Below are positions 24,862 through 35,985 of a DNA stretch of 64,000 nucleotides, piece after piece. The notes beneath the pieces are model-generated. The model saw nothing but the letters and a program-made list of their open reading frames with translations, made no database searches and had not been told where the DNA came from. A program made the position numbers and the translations under genes. Where the stretch lies: assembly GCA_920105625.2 (NCBI GenBank), contig OV050032.1, positions 197,331,791 through 197,395,790 on the forward strand, read 5' to 3'. Every line of letters starts with the position of its first letter. The stretch's first letter is position 1. The DNA is from Clusia tigrina. Lineage: Eukaryota > Arthropoda > Insecta > Diptera > Clusiidae.

Positions 24862-26049
24862 ATGTGTACGGAGGAAAATAGTTTGAATTCCGGGTACGAC
24901 GCCACAGTTCCACAAGTTGCTGTGCTACCAAACCAGCAAAGAATTGCCACTTCCAACCCCATGGTCCGGACAGTGCGAGAGTTCGAAGAGGAAATGAGTG
25001 CATTGCGTATAGAAAACTTTCAGTTGAGGTTGAGTCTATATTTTTATGAGGACTTCGTACCTCGAAATCTAGCAGATGGTCCCGGTACTATTGCGAACCA
25101 ATTGATTGACGCCAAGGTGGAAATGGTACTGATCCACAATCAGATACAGCGCAAAAACGTCATGCTGGAAGAAGCCACTCGCACGATTCAGACCAAAGAA
25201 AGAACTCAGAAGGACAGCGAAAATGAGTTATACGACATCATAGAAAAGTTGCTGGAAAAAATAAGTTGTCTAGAAAAAGAAGAGCAGGTGAAGAACTGCA
25301 CAGCTAACGAAGTCGTTGATGGTCCAAAACTGGTCGCCTGCAGGGATACTGAAGACGAATTCAAAACAGTTGAAAGGTTAAATAAACTAGAGGCAGCCGT
25401 CAAAGCAACAGAAGAGAAGATCCTCGAAATTAAGATCGAAGAACAAAGATTAAAGGAAGGCAATATCGAACGCGACGAAATCTTGCGAAAGCATGAAAGT
25501 AAGTTGATGAACCTCGACACTGAAAGTAAGGACATAATGGAGCTGTTGGCAAAAATTAGCAAGGATTGTGCTATCTGTGTGTCCACCCTAGAAGCTACGG
25601 CTCAACATAGAGACAGTGTACCGAAATACGAGAGAATGCTGAAGAGCGTTAGTATGCAGGATGTTAGAGCCGGAAATGGGAACTGCTGCTGTGGAGCAAT
25701 AATGAACGAGTTGCAGCGTAAGAAAAGCAACTTGAGGACAATTCAAAACGATTTCTATCAATGGATGGAAACCAACGAAGGCCTCGAGGAAACCGATGTA
25801 CAGAACTCAACACATTGCTTACATCTGGGAGGGAGAGGCGAGCAGAGCACCAGCAAAGAAGATCATGCAGATGGGTTCAATATTAAAGCAGCTTGCTCGA
25901 AAGATTTTTGTAAAAGCGTGCAATTAAAATTGAGAAAATATTTGAAGGTGGACACCACTGGCCAGGATAATGGTGCAGACCACCATGCAGCAACAGTTGA
26001 TTGTAATGACAAGGATGTTTCCGCAATAATTAGCAGTACAGCGTGCTAG
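24862..26049 (+). CDS. Centrosomin CM1-motif coiled-coil protein (intronless)
   Basis: A 395-codon open frame without interruption. Residues about 36-100 match the centrosomin motif 1 (CM1, Cnn_1N family): R-T-V-R-E-F-E-E-E-M at 36-45, then LRIENFQLRLSLYF at 48-61, corresponding to the ...KKENFNLKLRIYFLEE... core, and a later QLIDAKVEM segment (about 78-90). In known proteins (Drosophila Cnn, human CDK5RAP2) CM1 binds and activates gamma-tubulin ring complexes at centrosomes; the Phe of the ENF core, important there, is kept as F53. Residues about 85-235 are Lys/Glu-rich heptad-like coiled coil. The C-terminal third is unusual: C236-A-I-C239, a C275-C276-C277 triplet, and a His/Cys/Asp-rich tail. 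At 395 residues it is much shorter than Cnn (about 1100) and shows no C-terminal CM2-like end that I can recognise. Lack of introns suggests a retrogene or a young paralogue, perhaps germline-expressed; that is inference. I give no symbol because it is not the main cnn gene. Confidence 0.8.
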   Translation: MCTEENSLNSGYDATVPQVAVLPNQQRIATSNPMVRTVREFEEEMSALRIENFQLRLSLYFYEDFVPRNLADGPGTIANQLIDAKVEMVLIHNQIQRKNVMLEEATRTIQTKERTQKDSENELYDIIEKLLEKISCLEKEEQVKNCTANEVVDGPKLVACRDTEDEFKTVERLNKLEAAVKATEEKILEIKIEEQRLKEGNIERDEILRKHESKLMNLDTESKDIMELLAKISKDCAICVSTLEATAQHRDSVPKYERMLKSVSMQDVRAGNGNCCCGAIMNELQRKKSNLRTIQNDFYQWMETNEGLEETDVQNSTHCLHLGGRGEQSTSKEDHADGFNIKAACSKDFCKSVQLKLRKYLKVDTTGQDNGADHHAATVDCNDKDVSAIISSTAC

Positions 26050-26158
26050 GAAAAATACTCTTTTGAATGCACTGCGAACTACGCCTTTTCAACTTTGTTG
26101 AGCTTCAGTTACGAAGAATGAAAATGTTCCTCTCCTTTGTATATAGAAATTTATGGTG

Positions 26159-26164
26159 AATAAA
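26159..26164 (+). terminator. Polyadenylation signal AATAAA
   Basis: AATAAA lies 110 bp after the stop codon of the CM1-motif gene, and a TG-rich stretch (TGTGACTGTGGTGACACC) follows, as expected for a cleavage/polyadenylation site. It supports a short, complete 3' UTR and a transcribed gene. Confidence 0.7.
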
Positions 26165-27918
26165 AATGTGACTGTGGTGACACCTAGTTTTGCTACTCCA
26201 TTGATCTGGTGTAGTTTTCCAGTATTAAGAGTTAGTCTTCACTTCGTAAGCAAGTGCCCTCAGTTTAGCGAACTGAGTATGTGAACTATTTCTACCCAGT
26301 TTATGGTCAATCCCATTGCATCGTTTGCTTCCCATTATAGAGGTGGTTTGTAGCTCATCGCTATGACCATCACTGTCACCAGTGAAGTGTGAATTATTTA
26401 CAATTATGAACGCTAAATCAAAGAGCAGCAATTAATTTAATAAAATATTCAAAAATAAGGCCACAATTTAAAAGTTGAATGGCGAGCGTGTGCGGCAGGC
26501 GTCATCATAGAAATGAACTTAATTAATGCGCATTAATTATTGACCATGAGCTTCATACACACACACATGCACACAATTATGCATTTGAGCCAGTAGATCA
26601 GGACTCTGGTTAAGAACAGAGGAACAGGAAAATCGGCGAAATATGCAGGACTCCATGAATGTGGAAACTAGCAAAATTCGGCATGAGAGCGCGCAACAAT
26701 TCAAAATGCTGAAGGCGTATTGATGAATGGACACATAAGCACACACACACACACACACACACTAATCCACATACACACATTCACAGAGACCCACACAAAT
26801 GCTCACAAAAGCCCAACTAACAAAGCGCGACGGGAAGAACAACAGCAGCCGCAGCAGTGATTTTCGTGCTAAAATATACGTTTTCATATTGCCCAAATAT
26901 ATTCTCCAGCATTCGAGCATCTGTATAAATGTGCATACGCGTGTGTGTGTGTGTGTGTGAGTGTGTTGGTGGCGAGTTTGGGGGGCAAGGAATAACAGCA
27001 TAACACACACGTAGATATTGTCATTCATTACTCTCACACAGAGCAGCAGCGAAATGCATTTATCACGCTGACGGCACTGACACTGAATTGGGTGTTGGTG
27101 TTGCTGTTGCCATTGCGTTGGTGTTGTTTTTGGTGTTGTTGTTGTTGTTGGTGTTGGTGTTGCCGCTTGTATGGGGGGTCCCCCCGCGTGTTATCGGCGC
27201 TAGTGCGGAAGTGGCAAAACTGGCAGCACACAATCAACAGTCACAAAATTGTATTCTAAAATTCACATTCGCGTGCACTGATTGCACAATTTTTTCCAAC
27301 CATTTTTTTTTGTGATTTCTTGTTTTGATATTTTTTGGCAAATATTTTATCCTTTTTGTTGGCTTTTGCATTTTCTAAACTTTTTTTCCACTCTTTTCCT
27401 CTTTACTTTTATTTATTTATTCATTGCTCTTTTGCCGATTTTGGAGACAAATTGAAAAATGCTTAAAAAATTGTCGTTCTTTTTTCGCCGGACACATTTG
27501 CGTGACGCGTGACGCGTTCCTGCTGCGCATTCAACAAAAGCCAATTTGTTGGCCGCCACATCAGAGCGCACTGATTGCAAAATTCGACATTTGAAGTAAA
27601 TAAATTATTGGCACGTTGCATTTGTGAGCGCGCTTATGGCAGTGGCCAATAAGCAGCAGACAGCTGCAGATGTCAAAATCCGCATTTCACAATCTGTCTG
27701 ACAGCAGGCGGAGGGGCACTGGTGGCACGTCATTAAAATTCTGCCAACTGCATCAAACTTTACTAATTGAAATGTGGAACAGGCTGTTGCTCCAGCTTAG
27801 TGAGCAACTCGCAATTATCGCAATAAATCAGCTTGTTTTTTGTTAGTTTAGTGGCGGAGCTGGAAGAGAACTTAGAAAGGGTGTCTGATAGAAGACCCTT
27901 GTTCGACGACGATGTATT
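26165..27918. other. Unique island with CA, GT and TTG tracts
   Basis: (CA)n near 26740-26762, (GT)n near 26940-26965, and a GTT/GTTG run at about 27088-27165. Open frames here are repeat-derived (poly-V/L, H/T runs). No gene supported. Confidence 0.6.
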
Positions 27919-27987
27919 ATCAAATCACCAATAAACCAGTGATACCTCTTAGACCACCAGTTGGATCCGTTGTCAGCCCCATTTTGT
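27919..27987 (-). mobile_element. LINE-E 3' UTR scrap
   Basis: About 69 bp matching the LINE-E 3' end (CCAATAAACCAGTGAT ... CCATTTTGT), directly abutting the left arm of inverted repeat D. The simple-repeat tail is missing. Confidence 0.7.
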
Positions 27988-28680
27988 AGATCTTTCCGTC
28001 TTGTTATGTTAAGAGAGAACTCTCTTGTTCAGGGTATTTAGTAGCAACTCCTTTGTATGTTACAGAGTTGGAATATCGTTGTTTGTGAATATCATTCGCA
28101 AGAGCCTGAATTCTAATGGTGGTTCATGCTTAGCTCATACCAATCATTGACTCGGGTCTCATTGGATTTCCTACAGATTTACACTCAGGAGTCCTCGCAG
28201 ATTACTGCTCATGACAATGATTGGAGTCCCCGCAGATTCACAGTTTCCCAGTTCATCTGCTATATCATTCCTTTGAACTCCAAAGTATCCACCGTGTCAG
28301 AATTGAAGTAAATTGGAGCCTTTGCTACCTTACAACGGAGTTAGGTAGGTTGGGCAGCCGCATCGCCAATAAACCAGTGATGCCACTTAGACCACCAGTT
28401 GGGTCCATTGTGAGCCCCATTTTGTAACGGAGTTAAATCATTGGTTAATTTTGGAAGTCCTCAGCGTGTTTGCACAGGGACTCCATTTGCTATTTCTGCA
28501 GATTCCAATCAGTTTTCCGTGTCTCATCTTTTCAATTAGTCAGTCCGCTACTTGATATCGTTATCATAACCTAGAAGCATCTGAAATTTTCATGCAGGTG
28601 ACGATTTCAGTATTTAAGCCAGGACTCTTAGAGGTCACTCTGGACATTTGTTATATTTCCCATAGACAAGAGACATCTAC
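27988..28680 (+). repeat. Inverted repeat D, left arm
   Basis: About 690 bp whose reverse complement occurs at 30084-30790 at high identity (for example CTTTCCGTCTTGTTATGTTA and GAATATCATTCGCAAGAGCC). On the opposite strand a weak NDIADEL...AGTP-like string suggests it derives from the RNase H end of a LINE, but this is uncertain. Both arms contain the same LINE-E insertion (28344-28425 here). Confidence 0.9.
28344..28425 (-). mobile_element. LINE-E tail insertion with target duplication
   Basis: 82 bp of LINE-E 3' end in reverse orientation (GGTAGGTTGGGCAGCCGC ... CCATTTTGT), flanked on both sides by AACGGAGTTA (28334-28343 and 28426-28435), a perfect 10-bp target duplication. The same insertion with the same duplication is in the right arm. 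Confidence 0.9.
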
Positions 28681-28929
28681 TGTGTATGCAAGACGACAGT
28701 TGATGCTTTGCCACACAACCAACTCTATTGTTCGCTACTGTGGATGCATATGTTGGGGCTTCAAAGTATACGGTTAGGTTACATGTAGAAGCTTCTGAAC
28801 CGATCTTGTATCATTTGTTTATATAAATTCAGCTGGTCCAGGGTTTTGTGGAGATTGAAGCAGTCAATTACAACTGAGATTTCTTATGTTACCAGTTTCT
28901 GCATAAAAAGAGCCTGAAGTCTAGGTCAT
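28681..28929. other. Unassigned spacer of inverted repeat D
   Basis: No match to other parts of the window and no coding signature seen. Confidence 0.4.
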
Positions 28930-28940
28930 GTATACATATA

Positions 28941-29633
28941 TGAATGAATGAATGAATGAATGCAATAAAGAGGGAAAATATACCTCGACCAATTTGATCT
29001 ATTGTACTCCTCCCACAACTATCACCATCCCAAGTAAGAGAATTTTTCAGTCAGTGCTTGAACGGCGCCACACCGTGGTATCACAATGGGCCATTATGTG
29101 TGCTCAAGTGTGCATTTGGCAAACTAGGCGGCCACTCCTACTTAGCTAGCCACTCCTGCATTCATTGATGTCTTGTGCTCCCCTAATTGGTGGTTCTGGG
29201 TATTCGCATTTCTAGCTAAAGCAGACTGCGGATTGTCTCCCGCACAATCTGCGAGTTTACGCGCTTTGCCAAACAGGCGCTGATAGCTACCTACCTATTC
29301 CTCCTGCATGTAGCTATTAATGGTCTTCTATTAGTCCCACAGTTCTAAGGAAGCTTAGCACTGAGTTGGGTTCATTGCTCTAATGTCTCTGCTCTCGGGC
29401 CAGTAATGCCCCAGCTGATTCTTCCTACTGCAAACTAAGTCTTCGCAGTTCATTAGAAGATGTTCTGGTGTTGCTTCTGTCTCCGTGCAGAACCTACACG
29501 TGTTTACTGGTGAGAGTCCCAGTTTCATGAGGTGGCTTCTTAAACGACAGTGGCCTGTGAGGTGACTTGTCCGAGTTCTTAAATTGTTTTTGCTTAACTG
29601 GAGACATAGAGCTGCCCGTTTTGGGTTGTAGTT
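28941..29633 (-). mobile_element. LINE-B, 5'-truncated copy
   Basis: Minus-strand copy with (GAAT)n tail at the left, the full 3' UTR (through the GCCACACCGTGGTATCAC string), and ORF2 end at right: LTGHCRLRSHLMKLGL, NTCRFCTETEATPEHLLMNC (zinc knuckle), RDIRAMNPTQC-stop near 29358. The flanks read GTATACATATATG (28930) and GTATACGAGTATATG (29634), a probable diverged target duplication. Inserted between the two arms of repeat D. Confidence 0.87.
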
Positions 29634-29648
29634 GTATACGAGTATATG

Positions 29649-30083
29649 GAATCGCCTCTTCATAAATTAACATACAATCAAGGAAGGATAATACGTATAT
29701 GTATGTCTGATAGCTCACAGCTATCCACAATTTCAGGGCTAAACCTACTACAATACTCGTATGCTTGAGCATTGTGGGCGCCATGAGTACTACATCTGGT
29801 AACGCTCTGAATGCGTTGTTGAACTAACCACCGCTGGATCCATTGATTCAATAGCAGGCATTGAAGACGGTGTGTAGTCTGTTCATATTGGCACAAGAAC
29901 TAGAACTCTGGGCATAGATATTCGAGAGGCTGTTAGAACAACACCGTTTGAATGTGGCTCTACCTTATACCTAGAGTGTCCTTTGGAAGAAAGTGAAACA
30001 TCAGCTTCCCGATGTGAGAAAAATTAAGAAACCTAAAGTCACTATTCGGGGGCCTGGTTATAAAACTGTGGCTGGATAAAAAT
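29649..30083. other. Unassigned sequence between LINE-B and D right arm
   Basis: Short open frames only (for example 29678-29896 on the minus strand) with no recognised domain. Confidence 0.4.
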
Positions 30084-30790
30084 AGCAGATGTTTCTTGGC
30101 TATGGGAAATACAACAAATGTCCAGAATGACTTCTAGAGGTCCTGACTTATATACTGGCCCTAGATCGTCACCTGACTGAAAATATCAGATGCTTCTCGA
30201 TATCAAAGGCGAACGATATCCAAGTAGCGGACTGAGTAATTGAGAAGATGAGATACGGAAAACTGATTGGAATCTGCAGAAATAGCAAATGGAGTCCCTG
30301 GCAAACACGCTGAGGATTTCCAAAATTAACCAATGATTTAACTCCGTTACAAACTGGGGCTCACAATGGACCCAACTGATGGTCTAAGTGGCATCACTGG
30401 TTTATTGGCGATGCGGCTGCCCAACCTACCTAACTCCGTTGTAAGGTAGCAAAGGCTCCAATTTACTTCAATTCTGACACGGTGGATACTGTGGAGTTCA
30501 AATAAATGATATAGCAGATGAACTGGGGAACTGTGAATCTGCGGGGACTCCAATCATTGGCATGAGCAGTAATCTGCGAGGACTCCTGAGTGTAAATCTG
30601 TAGGAAATCCAATGAGACCCGAGTCAATGATTGGTATGAGCTAAGCATGAACCACCACTAGAATTCAGGCTCTTGCGAATGATATTCACAAACAACGATA
30701 TTCCAACTCTGTGACATACAAAGGAGTCGCTACTAAAGACCGCGAACAATAAAGTATCAGATTCGCTCTTAACATAACAAGACGGAAAGA
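30084..30790 (-). repeat. Inverted repeat D, right arm
   Basis: Reverse complement of 27988-28680. It carries the same LINE-E tail insertion at 30349-30430 with the same TAACTCCGTT duplication (30339-30348 and 30431-30440), so the two arms were copied after that insertion. Confidence 0.9.
30349..30430 (+). mobile_element. LINE-E tail insertion (right arm copy)
   Basis: Mirror of 28344-28425, ending in CCAACCTACC, flanked by perfect 10-bp duplications. Not an independent insertion: it was inherited with the D arm. Confidence 0.88.
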
Positions 30791-30794
30791 TCTT

Positions 30795-31008
30795 CGATCA
30801 ATGGTCGGGCTAATTGCGGTGCATAATCCACGCGGCCATCATATGGCAACCATAGGCATCATCGAGAATATGAGTATTTGAACGAGCCCCTTGAATGCAA
30901 GAAGAACACGAGATCATTTTCTGTGTGTTTGGCCGAAAAAGGAGACCCTTAATAGAATCACATGGACAGGGTACATTTGCTTTTCCTGGAGGCATTTCTA
31001 AGATTCAT
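30795..31008 (+). mobile_element. LINE-K, ORF2 zinc-knuckle end (left part)
   Basis: Plus strand reads GHHMATIGIIEN followed by a decayed knuckle (RTRDHFLCVWPKKETLNR). The matching, better-preserved copy at 51515-51830 reads HHLATIGII...SEHFLCPCPAF. Interrupted at CTAAGATTCAT by the LINE-I fragment. Confidence 0.75.
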
Positions 31009-31398
31009 GAAGGTAGATAGGTAAAGCAGTTGCCTCTTAAGCCATCATTTACCCCTTGTGATACCGCATGAGACAACAGGTTCCATCCCTTTCAAAGGTC
31101 CAGCCATTTGGAGCTATTAATGAAGCAGTTGATGGAGCTTATCTTTTTATATGAAATATCTCCCAAAGAGACCAGAAAGTGGTCGCCCAGGAAAGTGCGC
31201 TGGACAACGATGGATACGTGGTTAACAGGTTTGCAATAGACTATTCCTCCTTGCAACTCCTGTAGAAGTCGTTAGAGGTAATCCCCAGCCTACTACCTTG
31301 AGTACCTAAGGTCCACTAGGACAATAATTACGGAACCTATACTTAGTATATTTAGTCCTTTGAGTGCTTGGCATTTATCTCTGGCCAGGTTTGTCTAG
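31009..31398 (-). mobile_element. LINE-I 3' fragment inserted in LINE-K
   Basis: Matches 61996-62560 (shared strings GATACCGCATGAGACAACAG, TTATCTCTGGCCAGGTTTGT). The left edge is the element's 3' tail (AAGGTAGATAGG). Flanked by CTAAGATTCAT at 30998-31008 and 31399-31409, an 11-bp perfect target duplication. Confidence 0.9.
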
Positions 31399-31560
31399 CT
31401 AAGATTCATAAAGGAGTCTAAGAAATTTGAAGAATTGCAATTTTCTTTCTCACAACTCCTCTATCTCCCCTTCTCTTCTCTCCCCAAATGTCAGTCTTAA
31501 AGGACAATGGGGTCATTTGAGTACTTGGAGTCCTCTTTCTACGGCGATTGAAAGCAACTG
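31399..31560 (+). mobile_element. LINE-K (right part), ORF2 end and 3' UTR
   Basis: Resumes LINE-K after the insertion: the continuation IHKGV/RFIKESKKFEEL and the 3' UTR (CTTGGAGTCCTCTTTCTACGG) parallel 51780-51930. Confidence 0.75.
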
Positions 31561-31817
31561 CGCATCCTGAACAATGCTTTCCAAACTAAAGAGTTCGAGA
31601 GTTCAACTCATTAGTATTTCTTTCCATACTTGGTCAAATCCTCTCTTTACTTTAGTGGTGGGTTCCATCACTATTTTGAAGCCACTTTGATCCTTCTATA
31701 TTTGACACGAGAGAAATGCAAACTATTCAATTGAACCTCCTTCATATTAAGGACCTCAACTACACCTGAACCTTCTGTCAAAATCTCTTCCGGGTCATAA
31801 GTATCTGCTCCATATTT

Positions 31818-31875
31818 AGGGTTTCCTGTTCAGGGTTTCCTGTTCAGGGTTTCCTGTTCAGGGTTTCCTGTTCTG
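31818..31875. repeat. 14-bp tandem repeat, four copies
   Basis: Four copies of AGGGTTTCCTGTTC in unique DNA. Not related in sequence to the large 14-bp satellite. Confidence 0.92.
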
Positions 31876-33011
31876 TAAGGCCACTTGGCGATCTTGGCGA
31901 TGTTGGTCCATTGAAGCCTTAGATAGGTAGCTTGTAGGAAAAACGATAGTTAGGGGATTTTATGGATGACGTCACACAAGCAAAAATCCAACTGATGACT
32001 AATTTGTATACAACTGGACTGACATATTGTCAAGCTTCTCTTGGTATGTTAAGTGTCATATACTCATTATTAAATACACTAATTTTGCTCATAGTCCGAT
32101 CACTGGATTATGTTAAGTAACTCAAAAACACTTGTTTGATCATTCAATTTTAATTTAATTCCAAATATTGACTTAAGTCCTAGTTAATGAAACTGTTCAA
32201 CAAGTCTCAGTTTAGTACATATCTCTCTATAGTATATATCTCTAAACCTATAGTCGCTTCTGCTGCCAAGTTGCAACTGAACTCTATCGCACTGACTTAT
32301 AACCTCATACTTCGCGTCGGCTGCTTTCGAGGTCACATCAATGCTCTATGTCCATTAATCAACACTCATAATAAAAACACATAAACTTGGATGCAGTGTC
32401 CTTAGTCAAAATGACTCCGCTGATATCGACTCGCTCTGAACATCTGACCTTTGCATAGCATAACAAAATGTCTCAGGGCGCTGGGAGACAACTTGATATC
32501 CCAGTTACACACGCACACGTCAATATCCAGATTCATTCTTCAAGTGTAAAGCATCATCATCGTCGTTTGCAGCGGCGAGCTATGTAGAATTTCCTATCGT
32601 TGAGCATCACTTGGTGAGCAGTTAAGATGCTTTTGATTTAGCATTTCATTTGCAGGACAATCACTTATTTTGCTTGGCTCAAACGTGGAATACATCATCA
32701 TATGCTAAATCTCTTAAGATACACGCTGACAAATGCTGACACAAACTGGCAAAAATAAAACCAGGGGCCAAAGAAAAACTAAACGCAAATTCGCATTGGC
32801 AAACGGAAGCGGAATTACCCAAAATTATACCATTTCATTACATATCCTTTATCCTTTTATACTTGTCTCTGTGTAGATTGATAGCATGCAATCTCAATAC
32901 TGGCGCATACATCCACATGTGCACACAAAAAGAAACTTAGTGCTCATCACAACATGAATTGGAAACATAATCGCCAGACTCCGCAGGAACAACAACCATA
33001 ACAGCAGTAGC

Positions 33012-33054
<43 letters not shown>

Positions 33055-35194
33055 GCAACAGAGCACATGTCAACGTTTATTGCTGCTTATCCACTAAATC
33101 CAACTGTAACAAATCTCCTGTCAATACAGTTGGCGTAGGCTGACTACTACTCTGTATCTGTTGTCCATTTGTGATTTACTAGGCACACACGCACGCCATA
33201 AATAGAACGGTGCCATACATGACGCTATCGCCAGCGCCAAAGCCACCACCACCGCCACCACCTACGACAGTGATAGCGCTGACGCCAGTTCAAGTGCCGG
33301 TGCTGGTGCGAGTGCCAGTGCCAGTGCCAGTGCTGGTGCCAGTGCCAGTGTCAGTGCTGGTGCCAGTGGCAGTGCCACTGCCTCTCCGCCTTTGTCAAGG
33401 ACCGTAATGTCAATTAATGCAGATCGTCTCTGTATTGTCAGAATTCCCACAAAACAACAACAATAACAATGCTAACAACAACAGGAACAACACTCTAAGC
33501 CGAGACTGGTGTTTGTTGTTGCAATGGCTTTTCCACTGGCAGTTCTATGGTGGCGCTTCTATTATACTAGTATATGGCTGTGTATAGCTCAGCCAGTGTG
33601 TATGAGAGCGAGAGTATGCGTGTGTGTACGTGTTTGTGTGGTTTGTACACGCCTGCCATGTGTGTATTTATATCATGTCCTTTGTGATTTGACATTTAAA
33701 TTGTCATCAGTAGATAATTTCCTTTTCATTTTCCTCATCAATTTCGTTGGCATTGTTATAGCGACAATTTTAGGAAATTAAGACTTAAGGTGCCATAATC
33801 ACCAAAGGATTTCGCACAACAACGCTGCACACACGCATCCACTGCAGTACAACGCATACGCACTCACTCACGCACACTCACACACTGTCACACACACTCA
33901 CTCACTCAGTAACACTTCCATACAAAGATGTGCAATGGCTTTTGAATTGCAATTTACAGACGCACGCACAAATGCACATTGGCACGCCTGCACACAACTG
34001 CAGACAATTGCAATTGGAGCGTGCGCTTTTAGTGCATGACTAGATACGTAAATCTGAGTTTATGCGCCTTTGTTCACATGTGTCCATGTGGGTGTATGTG
34101 TGCGAGTACTTGTGCCAATTTCAACTGGAATTTATTGCTAGTTGTTGATGTTATTTGGTCATAGGTGTTTACGTACACTGTGTGTGTGTGTGTTGATGCC
34201 AATTGTTTTGGTTTTTCTGCAGCTGTACATGGCTTCTTTGGCCAACCTTGCTGCCTTTAAGTTGTATTTGTATTATTAATTTTCTTGATGATGTGTTAAA
34301 ACATCAGAGAATTATAAATTATTGAAATATTTGAGTTTCCGGCATTTCGTATGCAGGGCGTACCACGTGTGGTATGAGTAACATTTTATTTCCCATTACA
34401 CTTCTTTAATAGAGATTTATGGATGTGTGTGTGTGTGTGGGTTGGTATTTGTGTTCGCCTCTGTTGTAGTTGACTGATTATAAGTGATATTAAATGTTTG
34501 TGGTGATTGATGCTGCATATTTCATCATGCAATGCGGCACACGTGTGGCCCACTCCCAACACAAAAGCTTGTTCAATATTCTCTCCTTCTTCCTTGCAGG
34601 GCCAACACAAATTGGCCTTTTTCAATTGGAATTCTTGTGTCAGATTTTAAATGTATTGCAGTGGTATTAGACATTGAAAGGAAAAAGTTGCCTGCCTTGC
34701 ACTTCCACAGCTGTCGAATGAACTCAAATGGAAAATAAATATTTAATCTAATGAAAATGAAGTGACTCGCATGAGTTTCAATTAGAAGAGCATAAAAATA
34801 GAAAATGTCATCATACAAACTGATCAATAATTGACATAAATATTAAGTATGAGTGTGGGTACATTTGTCAAAGTCACCCCTACAAGGTCTTCATATGTTA
34901 AGCTACTCGTATTTGAAAGGTTTTCATATTTCGATGTCTCAAACTAACTGCCAGGTGGTGATGGTGCTGGCTAATGGCGTGTATTGGATGTCCAAATATC
35001 AGTTTTGTGTTCTGATAGAAGTGTATGCCAGTAATCCACACAAGCGACTGCAATGGCTGTACCAGACACCCACAGCGATGTATGCTACTAACTGGGTGTA
35101 CTATTTGAACCCTTAAACTGGAAAAAGGGAACTTTGAAAATCTTCATAAAACTAGTTATTTTAAGTGAATGCGGCCTTATAAGCCCTGCGGAGT
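31876..35194. other. Unique island with CAA, hexamer and GT tracts
   Basis: Holds a (CAA)n run at about 33008-33056, a GTGCCA-type hexamer array at about 33284-33385, CA/CT-rich DNA near 33830-33910 and GT tracts near 34178-34196 and 34424-34440. Open frames in this stretch are low complexity (V/P, A/L repeats) or lack domains. No gene supported. Confidence 0.55.
33284..33385. repeat. GTGCCA hexamer array
   Basis: Repeats of GTGCCA with GTGCTG variants. The six-base period keeps both strands open, giving V-P-V-P on plus and A-L-A-P on minus; neither is taken as coding. Confidence 0.9.
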
Positions 35195-35239
35195 CATTCA
35201 ATCATTGTACTGAATATTCAGTCACATATGCTTTCATAA

Positions 35240-35345
35240 GAGGATCTAGAGATGAGAGTATCCTCATCTTTTAAGGAAATAGGGGCATCAAAATAGATCT
35301 TTCAGGTTGCAGTGCATAAAACCCTTAACTAAATCTATCTACCCA
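35240..35345 (+). mobile_element. LINE-G2 3' UTR scrap
   Basis: Matches the LINE-G2 end at 60450-60535: GGGGCATCA, AATAGATCTTTCAGG, then CCCTTAACTAAATC. Faces the minus-strand LINE-G2 copy 300 bp to the right. Confidence 0.75.
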
Positions 35346-35644
35346 TCATACACTTTCAAATGTTCCTTGAAATGACTACCAAATCACCACCTTTAAGCTA
35401 AGAAGCCAGCATTATAAATTCTGTACCAAATTGGAAAAAATGCGCATGACGTCTTGAACACGACAAACAATCGACGAAACAATCGTTTGGGTACAGTGGA
35501 ATTCAAATGCAAGGATATCAGGAAAGCCTTAAATACTTTTCTCCATTCATATTTTGTAAGGAGATGAATAAATGTTTTCTAAATCCATTAAAATTAGCCA
35601 GACATCGAATCATAAACAACCATTCAACGTGATGCAACACAGTA

Positions 35645-35985
35645 GATATAGATATATTTAAGGGTGTTACACACCGCGACCCGAAATATCTTTTGTGGTG
35701 TCCCTATTTATTTGAAAGATGAGGATAGTCTCATCTATAAATCTTCTTTCAGGTTAATTTTCGATAGGAATTCATATATTTTGGAGGAATCAAGTTGACG
35801 GATCTTGCTCATATCTATAGATGAGAGTATATATTCTCCATATCTAAGATATATTCCCCATACCTAAGATATACTCTCCAAAACTTCCCGTGTGTCCTAA
35901 TGGTTCACAGTCCGTGATCAGGTGCTTGAGGTTTCGTCACTTTCTCCACAGAATCGACAGAGGGCATCTGAAGATATACCCAACT
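35645..35985 (-). mobile_element. LINE-G2 3' end with zinc knuckle
   Basis: Minus strand reads LGISSDALCRFCGESDET (about 35980-35925) then a decayed tail of ORF2 and the G2 3' UTR (CATCTTTCAAATAAAT...AACACCCTTAAATATATC). Same family as 59880-60540. Abuts the LINE-L fragment at 35986. Confidence 0.82.

Noticed and set aside
25206..25586. 126-codon minus-strand frame inside the CM1 gene
   Set aside because: Antisense shadow of a Lys/Glu-rich coiled-coil coding region, giving Ser/Leu-rich peptide.
33210..33450. V-P / A-L repeat proteins on opposite strands
   Set aside because: Created by a GTGCCA hexamer array; both strands cannot plausibly be selected.
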